DNA of 64,000 nt from an uncultured Alphaproteobacteria bacterium. Its GTDB lineage: Bacteria; Pseudomonadota; Alphaproteobacteria; HIMB59; GCA-002718135. Position numbers and translations under genes: made by a program. The stretch is taken from NCBI GenBank assembly GCA_902577425.1, contig CACGZD010000006.1:25116-89115 (forward strand), read 5' to 3'. Shown piece after piece: positions 1 through 8,904 of this stretch. How positions within the stretch are numbered: the stretch's first letter is position 1; every line of letters begins with the position of its first letter. The notes under the pieces were generated by a model that was not told the origin of the DNA, searched no databases, and saw only the letters and a list, made by a program, of their open reading frames with translations.

Positions 1-489
1 AATATCGTTATAGAAATAAAGTTTTGATTTTTTGATTTTTTTCAACTTATCTGAATAAGTTTTAGAAGTTACACCGATAACATATATTTTTTTATTTTTC
101 ATTATCTTTGCTATTTCTATAGATAATCGATTAATACCACTGGTTGAAAAAATAATTATAGAGTCATTTTTAGTAAAATTATATTTCTTTAAAATATTTT
201 TAGCTAATTTTGGATTTCTTTCATACTCTGATGCTTTTTTTATGCCATAAGAAAAATCTATTCTTTTATCTAAAATTGGAGTAACCCCAGCAAATGCTCC
301 AGCTCTATGCAAACATTCTTCTGCTATACAATGATTATGACCAGTACCAAAAACATACACAATCCCTCCATTAACATAGTTGTTGGATAATTTGCTGGCA
401 ATTAATTTAATCTTATTTCTTTCATTTTTAGAAATTTTTTTTAATATTGAGGATAATTTTTTAGAAAAAATATCTATAGAGTTTTTCAT
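1..489 (-). CDS. SIS-domain (UPF0309-like) sugar isomerase/etherase family protein, 3' end beyond the window
   Basis: An open frame of 163 codons runs from an ATG at 489 off the left edge, so the C-terminus is missing. A glycine-rich SIS motif with GTGHNH lies near residues 48-53, followed by a helix resembling AEECLHRAGAFAG and then PILD. A second beta strand, IIIFSTSG, has the Ser/Thr pattern that contacts a sugar phosphate. This matches the stand-alone SIS proteins of the UPF0309 type, which are related to N-acetylmuramate-6-phosphate etherases. The gene is divergent from nagA with about 60 bases between, so it probably belongs to the same amino-sugar cluster. The substrate cannot be read from sequence. 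Confidence 0.75.
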   Translation of the reverse strand, partial: MKNSIDIFSKKLSSILKKISKNERNKIKLIASKLSNNYVNGGIVYVFGTGHNHCIAEECLHRAGAFAGVTPILDKRIDFSYGIKKASEYERNPKLAKNILKKYNFTKNDSIIIFSTSGINRLSIEIAKIMKNKKIYVIGVTSKTYSDKLKKIKKSKLYFYNDI

Positions 490-551
490 AGATAGCTTAT
501 AATGAAAAAACGAATCAAAAAAAATTAAAATTATTAATTTAGGAAATTATC

Positions 552-1634
552 TTGATATCATTAAAAGGCAAAATTGTTAACTTTGACGAAACCTTCAATG
601 GAGAAATAATTTTCAATAAAAAAATAGATAAAATCACAAGGTCAAAATCTATACAAAATGAAGATTATATAATTCCTGGATTTATAGATCTGCATTGCCA
701 TGGAGCTAATGGTTTTGATACAATGGATGGATGGAATTCTATTAAAAAAATGTCAGCATACCATTTGAGTAATGGCACTACATCTATTTTACCAACAACT
801 TGGACTAGTACAATAGAACATACATTTAACGCACTAAAAGAGTTTAAAAACTTTAAGAATACTAACACTAATATATTAGGTGTTCATTTAGAGGGGCCTT
901 TTATCAATCCAAACAAGCTAGGGGCACAACCTCCGCTAACGATAAATCCATCTATTGAATTTATTAAAAAATTGATAGATGTTGCTCCGATCAAAGTTAT
1001 CACCCTTGCTCCAGAGTTAGATGGCATGGATGACTTTATTTATCATTTAGACAAGCTTAAAATTAATATTCAATTTGGGCATTCTTTAGCTGATTTTGAA
1101 TGTTGTGCTAAATTTATGAATAAATATAGTATTGGATTTACGCATCTTTATAACGCTATGTCAGGTAATCATCACAGAAGTTCAGGGGTTTTAGGTGCTG
1201 CTTTAGAATTAGGATCTTTTGCAGAAATTATTTGTGATCTTAATCATGTTAATCAAACTTCTATTAAGATTGCTAAAAAATGTATTAAAAATTTGTATGC
1301 TGTTAGTGATTCAATGGGAGCTACTGGATTAGAAAATGGAATATATAATTTTTTTGGAGTTGATATTGAAAAAATAGATAAAAAAGCTGTTGTTAAAAAA
1401 ACTAATGCTTTAGCTGGAAGTGTAATCAATATGCATGATACTTTTTCCAATTTAATTAAATTAAAATTTTCTTTAAATGAAGCTGTTAAAATGACTAGTT
1501 ACAATGCTGCTCAATATATAAAAGAAAATGAGCTGGGATATATCGGAGAAAATAAAATATCTAATATTTTAGTTTTAGATAAAACTTTAAAAATTAAACA
1601 AATATATTTAAATGGAATTAAAATTAATGAATAA
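552..1634 (+). CDS. nagA: N-acetylglucosamine-6-phosphate deacetylase
   Basis: This cytoplasmic metal-dependent amidohydrolase removes acetate from GlcNAc-6-phosphate to give glucosamine-6-phosphate. The 360 residues show the family signposts in order: HCHG at 48-51 (metal ligands), HLEGPFINP with the metal-binding Glu near residue 114, GHSLADF, HLYNAMSG, and VSDSMGATG with the catalytic Asp. Length is close to the usual 370-390. The start is a TTG preceded by AGG eight bases upstream; no ATG gives the full N-terminus. The 3' end overlaps the next gene, the SIS deaminase that would use its product, so the two are probably co-transcribed and translationally coupled. It could act on another N-acetyl hexosamine-6-phosphate. 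Confidence 0.9.
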   Translation: MISLKGKIVNFDETFNGEIIFNKKIDKITRSKSIQNEDYIIPGFIDLHCHGANGFDTMDGWNSIKKMSAYHLSNGTTSILPTTWTSTIEHTFNALKEFKNFKNTNTNILGVHLEGPFINPNKLGAQPPLTINPSIEFIKKLIDVAPIKVITLAPELDGMDDFIYHLDKLKINIQFGHSLADFECCAKFMNKYSIGFTHLYNAMSGNHHRSSGVLGAALELGSFAEIICDLNHVNQTSIKIAKKCIKNLYAVSDSMGATGLENGIYNFFGVDIEKIDKKAVVKKTNALAGSVINMHDTFSNLIKLKFSLNEAVKMTSYNAAQYIKENELGYIGENKISNILVLDKTLKIKQIYLNGIKINE

Positions 1635-2649
1635 TTCAAAAGTATTAGAAGAAGCATTAAGTATACCATCAATAATTGAAAATTTTTCAAATATTGATAA
1701 CAATCCTTATATTGAAACAGCTAATTTGATTAATCAAAAAAAAATTAAATATATTGTTACTATAGCTAGAGGAACATCAGATTGTGCTGCTCTTTATAGC
1801 TCTTATATTTTTGCTAAATATCTCGGTCTACCTACTTATAGTATGCCTCCTTCAATTATTACTCTTGAAAAATCCCATTTTGATTTTTCAGAGGCTTTAG
1901 TTATTATAATTACTCAATCAGGTAAAAGTTCTGACTTAATTGAATGTGAAAAAAAATCAAAAGAAATGGGAGCAAAAACTATTTTAATTTCAAATAATGA
2001 AAATAGTCCAATAAATAATCAGTCTAACTATTTTTTTAATATGTTTGCTGATGAGGAGAAAAGTGTTGCTGCAACTAAATCATTTGTTCAAACTTTGTTA
2101 ATATTAATAAAGTTTGTTTTTTATTGCTTAGAAAAAAAAGATATAAATGATGATATAAAAAATTTAAGTGAGTTTCTTTTGAGAGATTCTAATAATCAGT
2201 GGGAAACGGAGATAGTAGACAATACCATTAATACAGGATTTATACTTGGCAGAGGTGTTGGCTTCGCACTTTCAAATGAAATATCTCTTAAGTTTAAAGA
2301 ATTATGCCAAGAAATGATAGAGCCATTTAGTAGTGCTGAAGTGATGCATGGGCCTAAAAGTTTAATTCAAGACTCATTTAAACTCTTTATTTTAGAAATG
2401 AATGACAACAGTGGTTTAACTGTTAAAAAAGATAGTAATGAAATTACCAATTATACAAAATTAATTTATAATATTTCTTCAAATAATGAATCCAAAACAA
2501 GCTTTTTCTATCCACCAAATAAAATAACTGAATTAGATTCAGTGGTAATGATGACAAAATTTTATCCTTGGATCATCCGCTATTCTTTAAGCAAAGGACT
2601 TAATCCTGATAAACCACGTTATTTAACAAAAATAACAGAAACATTTTAA
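1627..2649 (+). CDS. SIS-family glucosamine-6-phosphate deaminase/aldose-ketose isomerase (NagB-II/AgaS type)
   Basis: The protein has two tandem SIS domains resembling the isomerase half of GlmS but lacks the glutaminase half, as in NagB-II/AgaS proteins that deaminate glucosamine-6-phosphate to fructose-6-phosphate. Visible motifs are ARGTSDCAA in SIS1, ITQSGKSSDLIE binding the sugar phosphate, SVAATKSF, and in SIS2 GRGVGFALSNEISLKFKE followed by the conserved AEVMHGPK. I start it at ATG 1627, overlapping the nagA stop by 8 bases; an in-frame ATG at 1612 is also possible, and neither has a good Shine-Dalgarno sequence, which suggests translational coupling. Its place after nagA supports the deaminase role, but AgaS-like activity on galactosamine-6-phosphate cannot be excluded. 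Confidence 0.82.
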   Translation: MNNSKVLEEALSIPSIIENFSNIDNNPYIETANLINQKKIKYIVTIARGTSDCAALYSSYIFAKYLGLPTYSMPPSIITLEKSHFDFSEALVIIITQSGKSSDLIECEKKSKEMGAKTILISNNENSPINNQSNYFFNMFADEEKSVAATKSFVQTLLILIKFVFYCLEKKDINDDIKNLSEFLLRDSNNQWETEIVDNTINTGFILGRGVGFALSNEISLKFKELCQEMIEPFSSAEVMHGPKSLIQDSFKLFILEMNDNSGLTVKKDSNEITNYTKLIYNISSNNESKTSFFYPPNKITELDSVVMMTKFYPWIIRYSLSKGLNPDKPRYLTKITETF

Positions 2650-2654
2650 AACAT

Positions 2655-4274
2655 TTGGATAATTTTGATATAGTTATTGTTGGAGCTGGTTCAGCTGGAT
2701 GTATAGTTAGTAATCAAATAATTAAAAATACGAACTTAAAAGTATTATTAATTGAAGCAGGGCCAGGTGATAATAGTCCAACTATCCAAGTACCCCTTGG
2801 TTATGGTATGACTTTCTATCACAAAAAAATGAATTGGAATTTTTATTCTAAAGCACAAAAGAATTTAAATAATCGAGAAATTTATTATCCACGAGGAAAA
2901 GTTTTAGGAGGATCTGGATCAATTAATGCTATGATTTATGCACGAGGATTAAGTTCAGATTTTCAAAATTGGAATTTAAGTAGTGATTGGTCTTGGGAAA
3001 ATATTAAAGCTACCTATGATCAAATAGAATTTACTGTTAGTGATAAAACAAATATATTACCTCCTAATAAAATTCCAGTAAATGATGTAAGCAAAAAACA
3101 TCATCTCATATTAAGAAATTTTTTTGATGCAGCTAATGATTTTAAATTTAACTTTAATAAACAACTAAAAACATCTCTAGAAAATCAAGTTGGAAATTAC
3201 AATGTTAACATATTTAACGGATTTAGAACTTCATCATCTAAAGTTTTTTTAAAACCTATAATCAAACATCCTAATTTAACTATTTTTACTAAAACAGAAG
3301 TTTTAAAATTAAATTATGAAAATAATAAAATAATAAGTTTAAAGATTAAGCACAAAAATAAAGTAATTTCAGTAAAACCAAAGATAGGTACAATCTTATC
3401 AAGTGGAGCAATAATGACACCTTATCTTTTGCTAAAATCAGGTATAGGTAATGCCGAAGAACTAAATAATTATAATATCCCTATCAATTTACACAGTCCT
3501 CATATTGGTAAAAATTTACAAGATCATTTAGGTTTAGATTACTTATACAAAACATCTATGACGACTTTAAATTATGATCTAGGTACTTGGAGTGGAAGAA
3601 TAAAATCAATTTTAAAATATTTATATAATAGAACAGGTCCTTTTGCATTAAGCCTCAATCAAGGAGGAGGGTATATTAATTGGAATTCTTTAGACCCTTA
3701 CCCTAACATTCAACTATATTTTAACCCATTAACTTATTCAGTTTCTTATAAAAAAAATAGACCTTTACTTAAAACTGATAAATTTAATGGTTTTATCATT
3801 GGCTTTAATTCATGTAGGCCAAAAAGCCTTGGGGAAGTTAAATTAAGAGCATCTAAAACAGATTATTTACCAAGTATAGATCCAAAATATTTAAGTGATG
3901 AAAGAGATATTCATGATTTATATTCGGCTTTTGATTTTATTAGAAACTTTTCAACAAATAGACACTTAAAAGAAATAATTGATTCATCAGTAAATATTAC
4001 TCCAATAAATGCAAATAATGAGGAATTACTTGGCCACTTTAAATCAAATGCTGGCACTGTTTATCATCCTTGTGGAACATGTCGTATGAGTAAAGATATT
4101 AATTCAGGCGTTGTCTCTGAAAAACTAAAAGTTCATGGTATTAAAAATTTATGGATAGTGGATGCTTCTATTATGCCAAATATTACATCAGGAAATATCA
4201 ATGCCCCTGTTATGATGCTATCATATTTATCTAGTAAAATTATTATAGAAGAATTAAAACAAAAATATAAATGA
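2655..4274 (+). CDS. GMC-family FAD-dependent oxidoreductase (choline dehydrogenase-like)
   Basis: This is a glucose-methanol-choline superfamily flavoenzyme of 539 residues. It has the N-terminal dinucleotide fold IVGAGSAGC near residue 8, the GMC signature PRGKVLGGSGSINAMIYARG near 80-100, and the C-terminal HPCGTCRM plus SGNINAPVMM, which supply the catalytic His and Asn. A membrane quinone or cytochrome normally takes the electrons in this family. A TTG at 2655 is the only start that keeps the first beta strand; it follows the previous stop by five bases. The gene sits between an amino-sugar deaminase and an enolase-superfamily dehydratase, so a sugar or polyol substrate is more likely than choline. 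The exact substrate is unknown. Confidence 0.85.
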   Translation: MDNFDIVIVGAGSAGCIVSNQIIKNTNLKVLLIEAGPGDNSPTIQVPLGYGMTFYHKKMNWNFYSKAQKNLNNREIYYPRGKVLGGSGSINAMIYARGLSSDFQNWNLSSDWSWENIKATYDQIEFTVSDKTNILPPNKIPVNDVSKKHHLILRNFFDAANDFKFNFNKQLKTSLENQVGNYNVNIFNGFRTSSSKVFLKPIIKHPNLTIFTKTEVLKLNYENNKIISLKIKHKNKVISVKPKIGTILSSGAIMTPYLLLKSGIGNAEELNNYNIPINLHSPHIGKNLQDHLGLDYLYKTSMTTLNYDLGTWSGRIKSILKYLYNRTGPFALSLNQGGGYINWNSLDPYPNIQLYFNPLTYSVSYKKNRPLLKTDKFNGFIIGFNSCRPKSLGEVKLRASKTDYLPSIDPKYLSDERDIHDLYSAFDFIRNFSTNRHLKEIIDSSVNITPINANNEELLGHFKSNAGTVYHPCGTCRMSKDINSGVVSEKLKVHGIKNLWIVDASIMPNITSGNINAPVMMLSYLSSKIIIEELKQKYK

Positions 4275-5368
4275 AAATAAAGAAATTAGAAACTTTTACC
4301 AAACCATTTGTAAGTTTTGTTAAAGTTACTTTAGAAGATGGCTCAACTGGAATTGGGCAAATGTCAACTTATCATGCTGATATAACAGCACAAATATTTC
4401 ATAAACAGGTTTGTCCTTGGATTTTAGGAAAGAACTATGAAGATTTTGAAGACATTGAAAACTTAATATTAGAAAAAGAACATAAATTTCCTGGCTCTTA
4501 TTTATTACGTGCAATTGCTGGTTTGGATACAGCATTATGGGACCTAAAAGGAAAACTAAAAAAGTTACCAGTTGTTTCATTAATTGGTGGCAATCCTGGT
4601 TTTCTAAAAATTTATGGATCATCTATGAAAAGAGATATTCAGCCTTATGATGAAGCAAAAAGATTTAAAACTCTTCAAGATGAAAAAGGTGTAAGTGCAT
4701 TCAAATTTAGAATTGGATCAGAATGTGGAAGAGGAAAAGATGAATGGGAAGGTAGAACAGAAGAAATTGTTAGATTAATTAACAAAGAACTTGATATATC
4801 TACATCTAAACTAGTTGATGCAAATAGCTGCTACTCTTCTGAGCAAGCAATAGAGATTGGCAAGTTACTTATAGATAATAATATAACTCATTTTGAAGAA
4901 CCGTGCCCTTATTGGGACCCAGAAGAAACAAAAAAAGTTACAGAAGCACTAGAAATTGATGTCACAGGAGGAGAACAAGATTGTGATTTTAGAATATGGA
5001 AAGATATGATTGATAGAAAAATTGTTAATATATTTCAGCCAGATGTTATGTACATGGGAGGACTAACAAGAATCTTAAAGCTAGCTAATATGATTAATAA
5101 GTCTGGTTTTACGTGCACACCTCATGCTGCAAATTTATCTCTTGTCACAGTTTGTACAATGCATTTTTTAAAGGCTATACCCAATGCTGGTAAATACTTA
5201 GAATACAGTATTGAGGGTGAAGATTATTATCCATGGCAGAAAAATTTATTTTCTAAACATCCATTCAATATTATTGAAGGAAATGTTGAAATTTCTGATG
5301 ATCCTGGATGGGGCGTTGAAATTAATAAAAATTGGCTTGAAACATCAGATTATAAAATTTCTGAATAG
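4271..5368 (+). CDS. Enolase-superfamily (mandelate racemase/muconate lactonizing) sugar-acid dehydratase-like enzyme
   Basis: This enzyme has the capping domain and TIM barrel of the MR/MLE group, 365 residues long. The barrel carries KFRIG near residue 155, VDAN (first metal Asp), FEEPCPYW (second metal Glu), GGEQD (third metal Glu) and the general-base His in TPHAANLSL. Family members abstract a proton alpha to a carboxylate, usually to dehydrate a sugar acid. The start overlaps the preceding GMC oxidoreductase stop in an ATGA, so the pair is translationally coupled, consistent with oxidation to an acid and then dehydration. The strand-2 motif is Lys-x-Arg rather than Lys-x-Lys, so the reaction should not be assumed to be racemisation. 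Confidence 0.82.
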   Translation: MKIKKLETFTKPFVSFVKVTLEDGSTGIGQMSTYHADITAQIFHKQVCPWILGKNYEDFEDIENLILEKEHKFPGSYLLRAIAGLDTALWDLKGKLKKLPVVSLIGGNPGFLKIYGSSMKRDIQPYDEAKRFKTLQDEKGVSAFKFRIGSECGRGKDEWEGRTEEIVRLINKELDISTSKLVDANSCYSSEQAIEIGKLLIDNNITHFEEPCPYWDPEETKKVTEALEIDVTGGEQDCDFRIWKDMIDRKIVNIFQPDVMYMGGLTRILKLANMINKSGFTCTPHAANLSLVTVCTMHFLKAIPNAGKYLEYSIEGEDYYPWQKNLFSKHPFNIIEGNVEISDDPGWGVEINKNWLETSDYKISE

Positions 5369-5422
5369 GATTGAATTGAATTAAGTTAAAATATATAATC
5401 TTTATAAAAAAGGTAATTATAT

Positions 5423-5611
5423 ATGGCTACTTATGAATGTTCTAAGTGTGGAATGTCTGTAAACGCAACATGTGGTAAATGTGATGATCCATTAATTGAT
5501 GATACAATTGATGTAAATGGTACTTCTGTTCAAGTTTCAAAATGTCCTAATGATCATGGCAAAATAAAATCACCAAGTTGTTGTGGTGAAGATATGTCTT
5601 GCACGTTATAA
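5423..5611 (+). CDS. Small cysteine-rich (zinc-ribbon-like) protein of unknown function
   Basis: This 62-residue acidic protein has eight cysteines, at 6, 9, 17, 20, 41, 53, 54 and 60, as two N-terminal CxxC pairs (CSKC and CGKC) and a C-terminal SCCGED...C. The spacing suggests one or two zinc or iron sites of rubredoxin or zinc-ribbon type. There is no signal peptide or membrane segment, so it should be cytosolic. It lies alone after the sugar cluster, with a 54-base AT-rich leader, and converges on the alpha/beta hydrolase with a five-base gap. I do not recognise a named family. The regular cysteine pattern makes a real gene far more likely than a chance frame. Confidence 0.75.
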   Translation: MATYECSKCGMSVNATCGKCDDPLIDDTIDVNGTSVQVSKCPNDHGKIKSPSCCGEDMSCTL

Positions 5612-5616
5612 AAAAA

Positions 5617-6411
5617 CTATTTTAAAAAATTTTTAATTTCTAAATTTACCAATTTAGATTTTTCATAATACGCCATATGCTTCATTGATTTAATAATTTT
5701 TATTTGACTGTTTTTAATTTCTTTATGTAATTTCATACTCATTTTAGGTGTAGAATTTATATCTTTTTCGCCAGTAATTATTAAAGTTGGAAAAGTAAAT
5801 TTATTAAAATTGATTTTTTCATTATTAGATTTAGTAAATAATTTATATACTGGTAAAAAATTTTCTTTTTTATTTTTTTCTAATATTTTATAAAATTTTT
5901 TATATATTTTAGGATTTTCTTTTAAATACTTTTCTGAAAACCATCTTTTAATTGCTATATTTGAAATACTACTTCCCTTAAGTGCCAATTGATACCTTGA
6001 AAATACTAAATCTTTTTCTTTTTTTGATCTTTTATAAACTGAAGAAATTAATACTAACTTATTAATTTTTTTTTTAAAATTATTGCAAAATTGGAGAGCA
6101 ATTAAACTTCCTATTGAAAAACCTATTAAATTAACTTTTGTAAAACCTAGATAATTTATAAGGTTATTTAATTGAATACTTAAATTTTGATAGTTTATTT
6201 TTTTTAAATTTTTTTTTGTCATACCATGATTTAATAAATCATAGAAAAGAATATTCTTTTTAAAATATTTTTTTTGATTAGACCAAGCTGAACTATCTAA
6301 TCCAACTCCATGAATAAAAATTGTGGGGATATTTTTTTTATCTAAGTGGTATTCATAGTAAGTGTCATTTTTATCATAACCTTTTATAAATTTGTTGGTT
6401 ATGGTTTGCAT
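5617..6411 (-). CDS. Alpha/beta-fold hydrolase
   Basis: This 264-residue single-domain alpha/beta hydrolase has an oxyanion strand FIHGVGLDSSAW, the nucleophile elbow GFSIGS, an acid in EKDINS and a late His in SMKHMAYYE, so the Ser-Asp-His triad is complete. It resembles 3-oxoadipate enol-lactonase and related esterases, but the substrate is not determined by sequence. Its ATG shares one base with the stop of the upstream luciferase-like monooxygenase. The two therefore form a coupled pair: the hydrolase may open an ester or lactone made by the monooxygenase. It is Lys- and Ile-rich like the rest of the window and carries no signal peptide. Confidence 0.82.
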   Translation of the reverse strand: MQTITNKFIKGYDKNDTYYEYHLDKKNIPTIFIHGVGLDSSAWSNQKKYFKKNILFYDLLNHGMTKKNLKKINYQNLSIQLNNLINYLGFTKVNLIGFSIGSLIALQFCNNFKKKINKLVLISSVYKRSKKEKDLVFSRYQLALKGSSISNIAIKRWFSEKYLKENPKIYKKFYKILEKNKKENFLPVYKLFTKSNNEKINFNKFTFPTLIITGEKDINSTPKMSMKLHKEIKNSQIKIIKSMKHMAYYEKSKLVNLEIKNFLK

Positions 6412-7583
6412 TAAGATGCTTGTTTAATTCTAGCCTTACTCTTATCTTTAAAATGAGGTATTACTTTTTCAGTAAACATTTTAATACTATTCATACAATC
6501 TTTATGATTTACACCTGGAAAATTTGACCACACTTGCAAGTATTTTAAGTTTAATTCTGATTGTAATTCTTCAATTTTCGAAATAACATAGTCAATTGTA
6601 CCAAACAGCATATTACGCTCATGGAGAAAGTCATAATTAAGTAAATCAAGTTTATTTTCAGTTTTTGGAAGTTCTTCATCAGGATTCATATGATTACCTA
6701 AGCCTCTCCAATGACATACCCACTTAATATAATTTATCATTTGTTCGCCAGCTTTTTCCTTAGCTTCTTCCATCGAATTAGCTAAAAACATATCTCTTAC
6801 CAAACATATTCCTTCGCCCATTTCGACATTTCTTTTTTCAATTTTTGATTTAGCATTTTTGTAAACCTCAAAACGTTTTTTTAGAGTTTTAACTGTAGGT
6901 ATCCACATTATAGTATTGATATTATTTTTTGCTGCCCACTCTATAGAACTGTTACTATCTACTACTTGCCAAAGAGGAGGGTGGGGTTTCTGAATGGTTC
7001 TAGGCACAATACTTAATTTCTTTAAAATTTTTGTTTTAATATCCATAAATTCTTCATCAGGAGGGCTCATACTATGATTCCATTCAAAATTTGGAGTAGG
7101 GTATGTATAAAATTCACCCTTGTGTTCAAAAAATTTTTCAGACCATGCTTTTTTTAATATTGTTATTGTTTCTTCAAATAATCTAAAATTTTTTTCATTA
7201 TTCTTTGTGTCTGCCTCCGGATTAATGTTTAAGGCTTCTCTTCCATAAATTCCTCTTCCAATTCCAGCCTCGACTCTTCCATTAGATAATTGATCTAATA
7301 AGGCTATATCTTCAGCTATTCTTATTGGATTCCAAAAAGTAATAATACTTGCAGCTTGACCTATACGAATATTATTTGTTCTTGCAGCTATATCTGCACT
7401 TAACATTAGTGGGTTGGGGCATATTTCCATTCCTTCATGACTAAAATGATGTTCAGTGAACCAAATAGAGTCCCAATTATTTTGATCACAATAAATGGAT
7501 ATTTCTCTTATTTCATCTAAGATTTGATTATATTTTTTTTTATTATTCCAATTTGTTGAATTACAAAAATAACCGAATTTCAT
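6411..7583 (-). CDS. Luciferase-like (LLM class) flavin-dependent monooxygenase
   Basis: This is a bacterial-luciferase-family TIM barrel of 390 residues that would use reduced flavin from a separate reductase. Recognisable stretches are MKFGYFCNSTN at the start, WFTEHHFSHEG near residue 55, NPLMLSADIAART, WNPIRIAEDIALLDQLSNGR and GIGRGIYGREAL, the usual LLM order. The frame extends 12 codons further upstream, but the ATG at 7583 has GGAGGG five bases before it and gives the standard N-terminus, so I start there. It is co-transcribed with the hydrolase that follows. Members oxidise alkanes, sulfonates, aldehydes or ketones; nothing here fixes the substrate. Confidence 0.87.
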   Translation of the reverse strand: MKFGYFCNSTNWNNKKKYNQILDEIREISIYCDQNNWDSIWFTEHHFSHEGMEICPNPLMLSADIAARTNNIRIGQAASIITFWNPIRIAEDIALLDQLSNGRVEAGIGRGIYGREALNINPEADTKNNEKNFRLFEETITILKKAWSEKFFEHKGEFYTYPTPNFEWNHSMSPPDEEFMDIKTKILKKLSIVPRTIQKPHPPLWQVVDSNSSIEWAAKNNINTIMWIPTVKTLKKRFEVYKNAKSKIEKRNVEMGEGICLVRDMFLANSMEEAKEKAGEQMINYIKWVCHWRGLGNHMNPDEELPKTENKLDLLNYDFLHERNMLFGTIDYVISKIEELQSELNLKYLQVWSNFPGVNHKDCMNSIKMFTEKVIPHFKDKSKARIKQAS

Positions 7584-7639
7584 ACCTACCCTCCAACTTT
7601 TGTAGGCGACCGATCCCACTTTCGTATTTTACGACGAGT

Positions 7640-7659
7640 TATGTATCGCAATATACATA
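7640..7659. promoter_or_regulatory. Inverted repeat, possible operator for the monooxygenase operon
   Basis: TATGTAT and ATACATA face each other across six bases, a perfect 7-bp dyad in the 172-base divergent gap between the monooxygenase operon and a HAD phosphatase gene. The size and AT-rich arms would suit a dimeric repressor of GntR or TetR type. No such regulator gene is adjacent, and dyads of this length can arise by chance in AT-rich DNA. Confidence 0.3.
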
Positions 7660-7755
7660 GTATTCTTTACTGAGAAAAAAACAATAAATATGTAATAAAT
7701 TGTTAATTAAAACTGTGATAATGTTAATTTATTTAATAAAAGCTTTAATTTATTA

Positions 7756-8415
7756 ATGATTAAAAATATAATATTCGATTTTGATGGAGTTCTGGTGGAT
7801 AGTGAGAAACTTGTTGGTCAGGCTTTTGCACAATATTTGATAAATAGAAATATCCCATTTTCTGAACAAGAATTTGCACTTTATGCTGGAAAAAAAACTA
7901 TACATATAATTCAAGAACTTTCTGAAAAATTTAATATTGAAAATCAAAAAATTTTTTTTGATGATATTATGAAAATTGCCTTAGATATTTTTGTAAATGA
8001 ATTAACACCAGTACCAGGAGTAGAAAGTTTTTTAAAAAATTCAAATTGTAATTTTTTTATTGGATCTAATAGTATGAAAGAAAGAATTCTTATAGGTTTA
8101 AAAAAAGTAAATTTCGAAAGTTATTTTAAAGAAGATAAAATATTTTCTTTTGATATGGTGAGTAATCCAAAACCAGAGCCAGATGTATATTTAAAAGCAA
8201 TAGAAACTTATAAACTAAATAAAGATGAAACAATTATTATTGAAGATAGTGCAGTAGGAGTAACTGCAGGCGTAAAAGCAGGTGTAAAAGTTGTGGGCTT
8301 AACTGCTGGAGGACATTGGTTTCCTAATAGATCAAAACAAGAATTACTAGATGCAGGAGCTGATTTAATTATTGATAGTTATATTGATTTATCTAAACAA
8401 ATTATAGACTTATGA
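7756..8415 (+). CDS. HAD-superfamily hydrolase (beta-phosphoglucomutase/phosphoglycolate phosphatase-like)
   Basis: This is a subfamily IA HAD phosphatase of 219 residues. Motif I is FDFDGVLVDSE with the nucleophilic Asp and the acid/base Asp two residues later. Motif II is the IGSN Ser, motif III is the Lys in NPKPEPDVY, and motif IV is IIEDSAVGV. The helical cap between residues 15 and 85 is the small type found in beta-phosphoglucomutases and sugar-phosphate phosphatases. A mutase would be consistent with the nearby alpha-glucoside system, but a generic phosphatase is equally likely. The stop overlaps the start of the next gene by four bases (ATGA). Confidence 0.85.
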   Translation: MIKNIIFDFDGVLVDSEKLVGQAFAQYLINRNIPFSEQEFALYAGKKTIHIIQELSEKFNIENQKIFFDDIMKIALDIFVNELTPVPGVESFLKNSNCNFFIGSNSMKERILIGLKKVNFESYFKEDKIFSFDMVSNPKPEPDVYLKAIETYKLNKDETIIIEDSAVGVTAGVKAGVKVVGLTAGGHWFPNRSKQELLDAGADLIIDSYIDLSKQIIDL

Positions 8416-8876
8416 CTGAAGGACCATTAGTTAAAGGAAATCCTCTAAGAATTTCAGTCTATGCATTATTTTTTTGTTATATTATTGGGGAATTTATTTT
8501 ACCAAAGTATCATTTAATTTATATTATTAATTTAATAGGCATAATTGGTTTAATTATTAGTCTAATATTTTTCATTTCTGGATTTGAAATTTTTAAATCT
8601 TATAAAGAAAACCCTGTTCCAACTTCAGCTTCTAAAAGATTAATTAAAACTGGAATTTTTGCATATACTCGCAATCCTATTTATTTATCCTTTGTTTTAT
8701 TCCATTTTAGTATGTTTCTTGTTTTTGAAAATGTTATGTATTTTTTAACTTCTATAATATTGTTTATATGGATACATAATTATGTAATTAAACCAGAAGA
8801 AGAATATCTGACTAATACTTTTGGAGATGAATACATAAGATATAAAGAAGCTGTTAGTAAATGGATTATTTTTTAA
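8412..8876 (+). CDS. Isoprenylcysteine carboxyl methyltransferase-like membrane protein
   Basis: This 154-residue integral membrane protein has about four hydrophobic segments. Its C-terminal half holds the ICMT/PEMT-type signature: TGIFAYTRNPIYLSF, then HNYVIKPEEEYLTNTFGDEY, then RYKEAVSKWI. In relatives the RNP and the E-E-x-L-x-x-x-F-G-x-x-Y stretch bind S-adenosylmethionine and the lipid substrate at the membrane face. Bacterial members are mostly of unknown substrate, with some methylating phospholipids or isoprenoids. It is translationally coupled to the upstream HAD hydrolase, though no functional link is obvious. Confidence 0.8.
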   Translation: MTEGPLVKGNPLRISVYALFFCYIIGEFILPKYHLIYIINLIGIIGLIISLIFFISGFEIFKSYKENPVPTSASKRLIKTGIFAYTRNPIYLSFVLFHFSMFLVFENVMYFLTSIILFIWIHNYVIKPEEEYLTNTFGDEYIRYKEAVSKWIIF

Positions 8877-8904
8877 TATAGAAGTATATAAGAGATTTAG
8901 AGTT

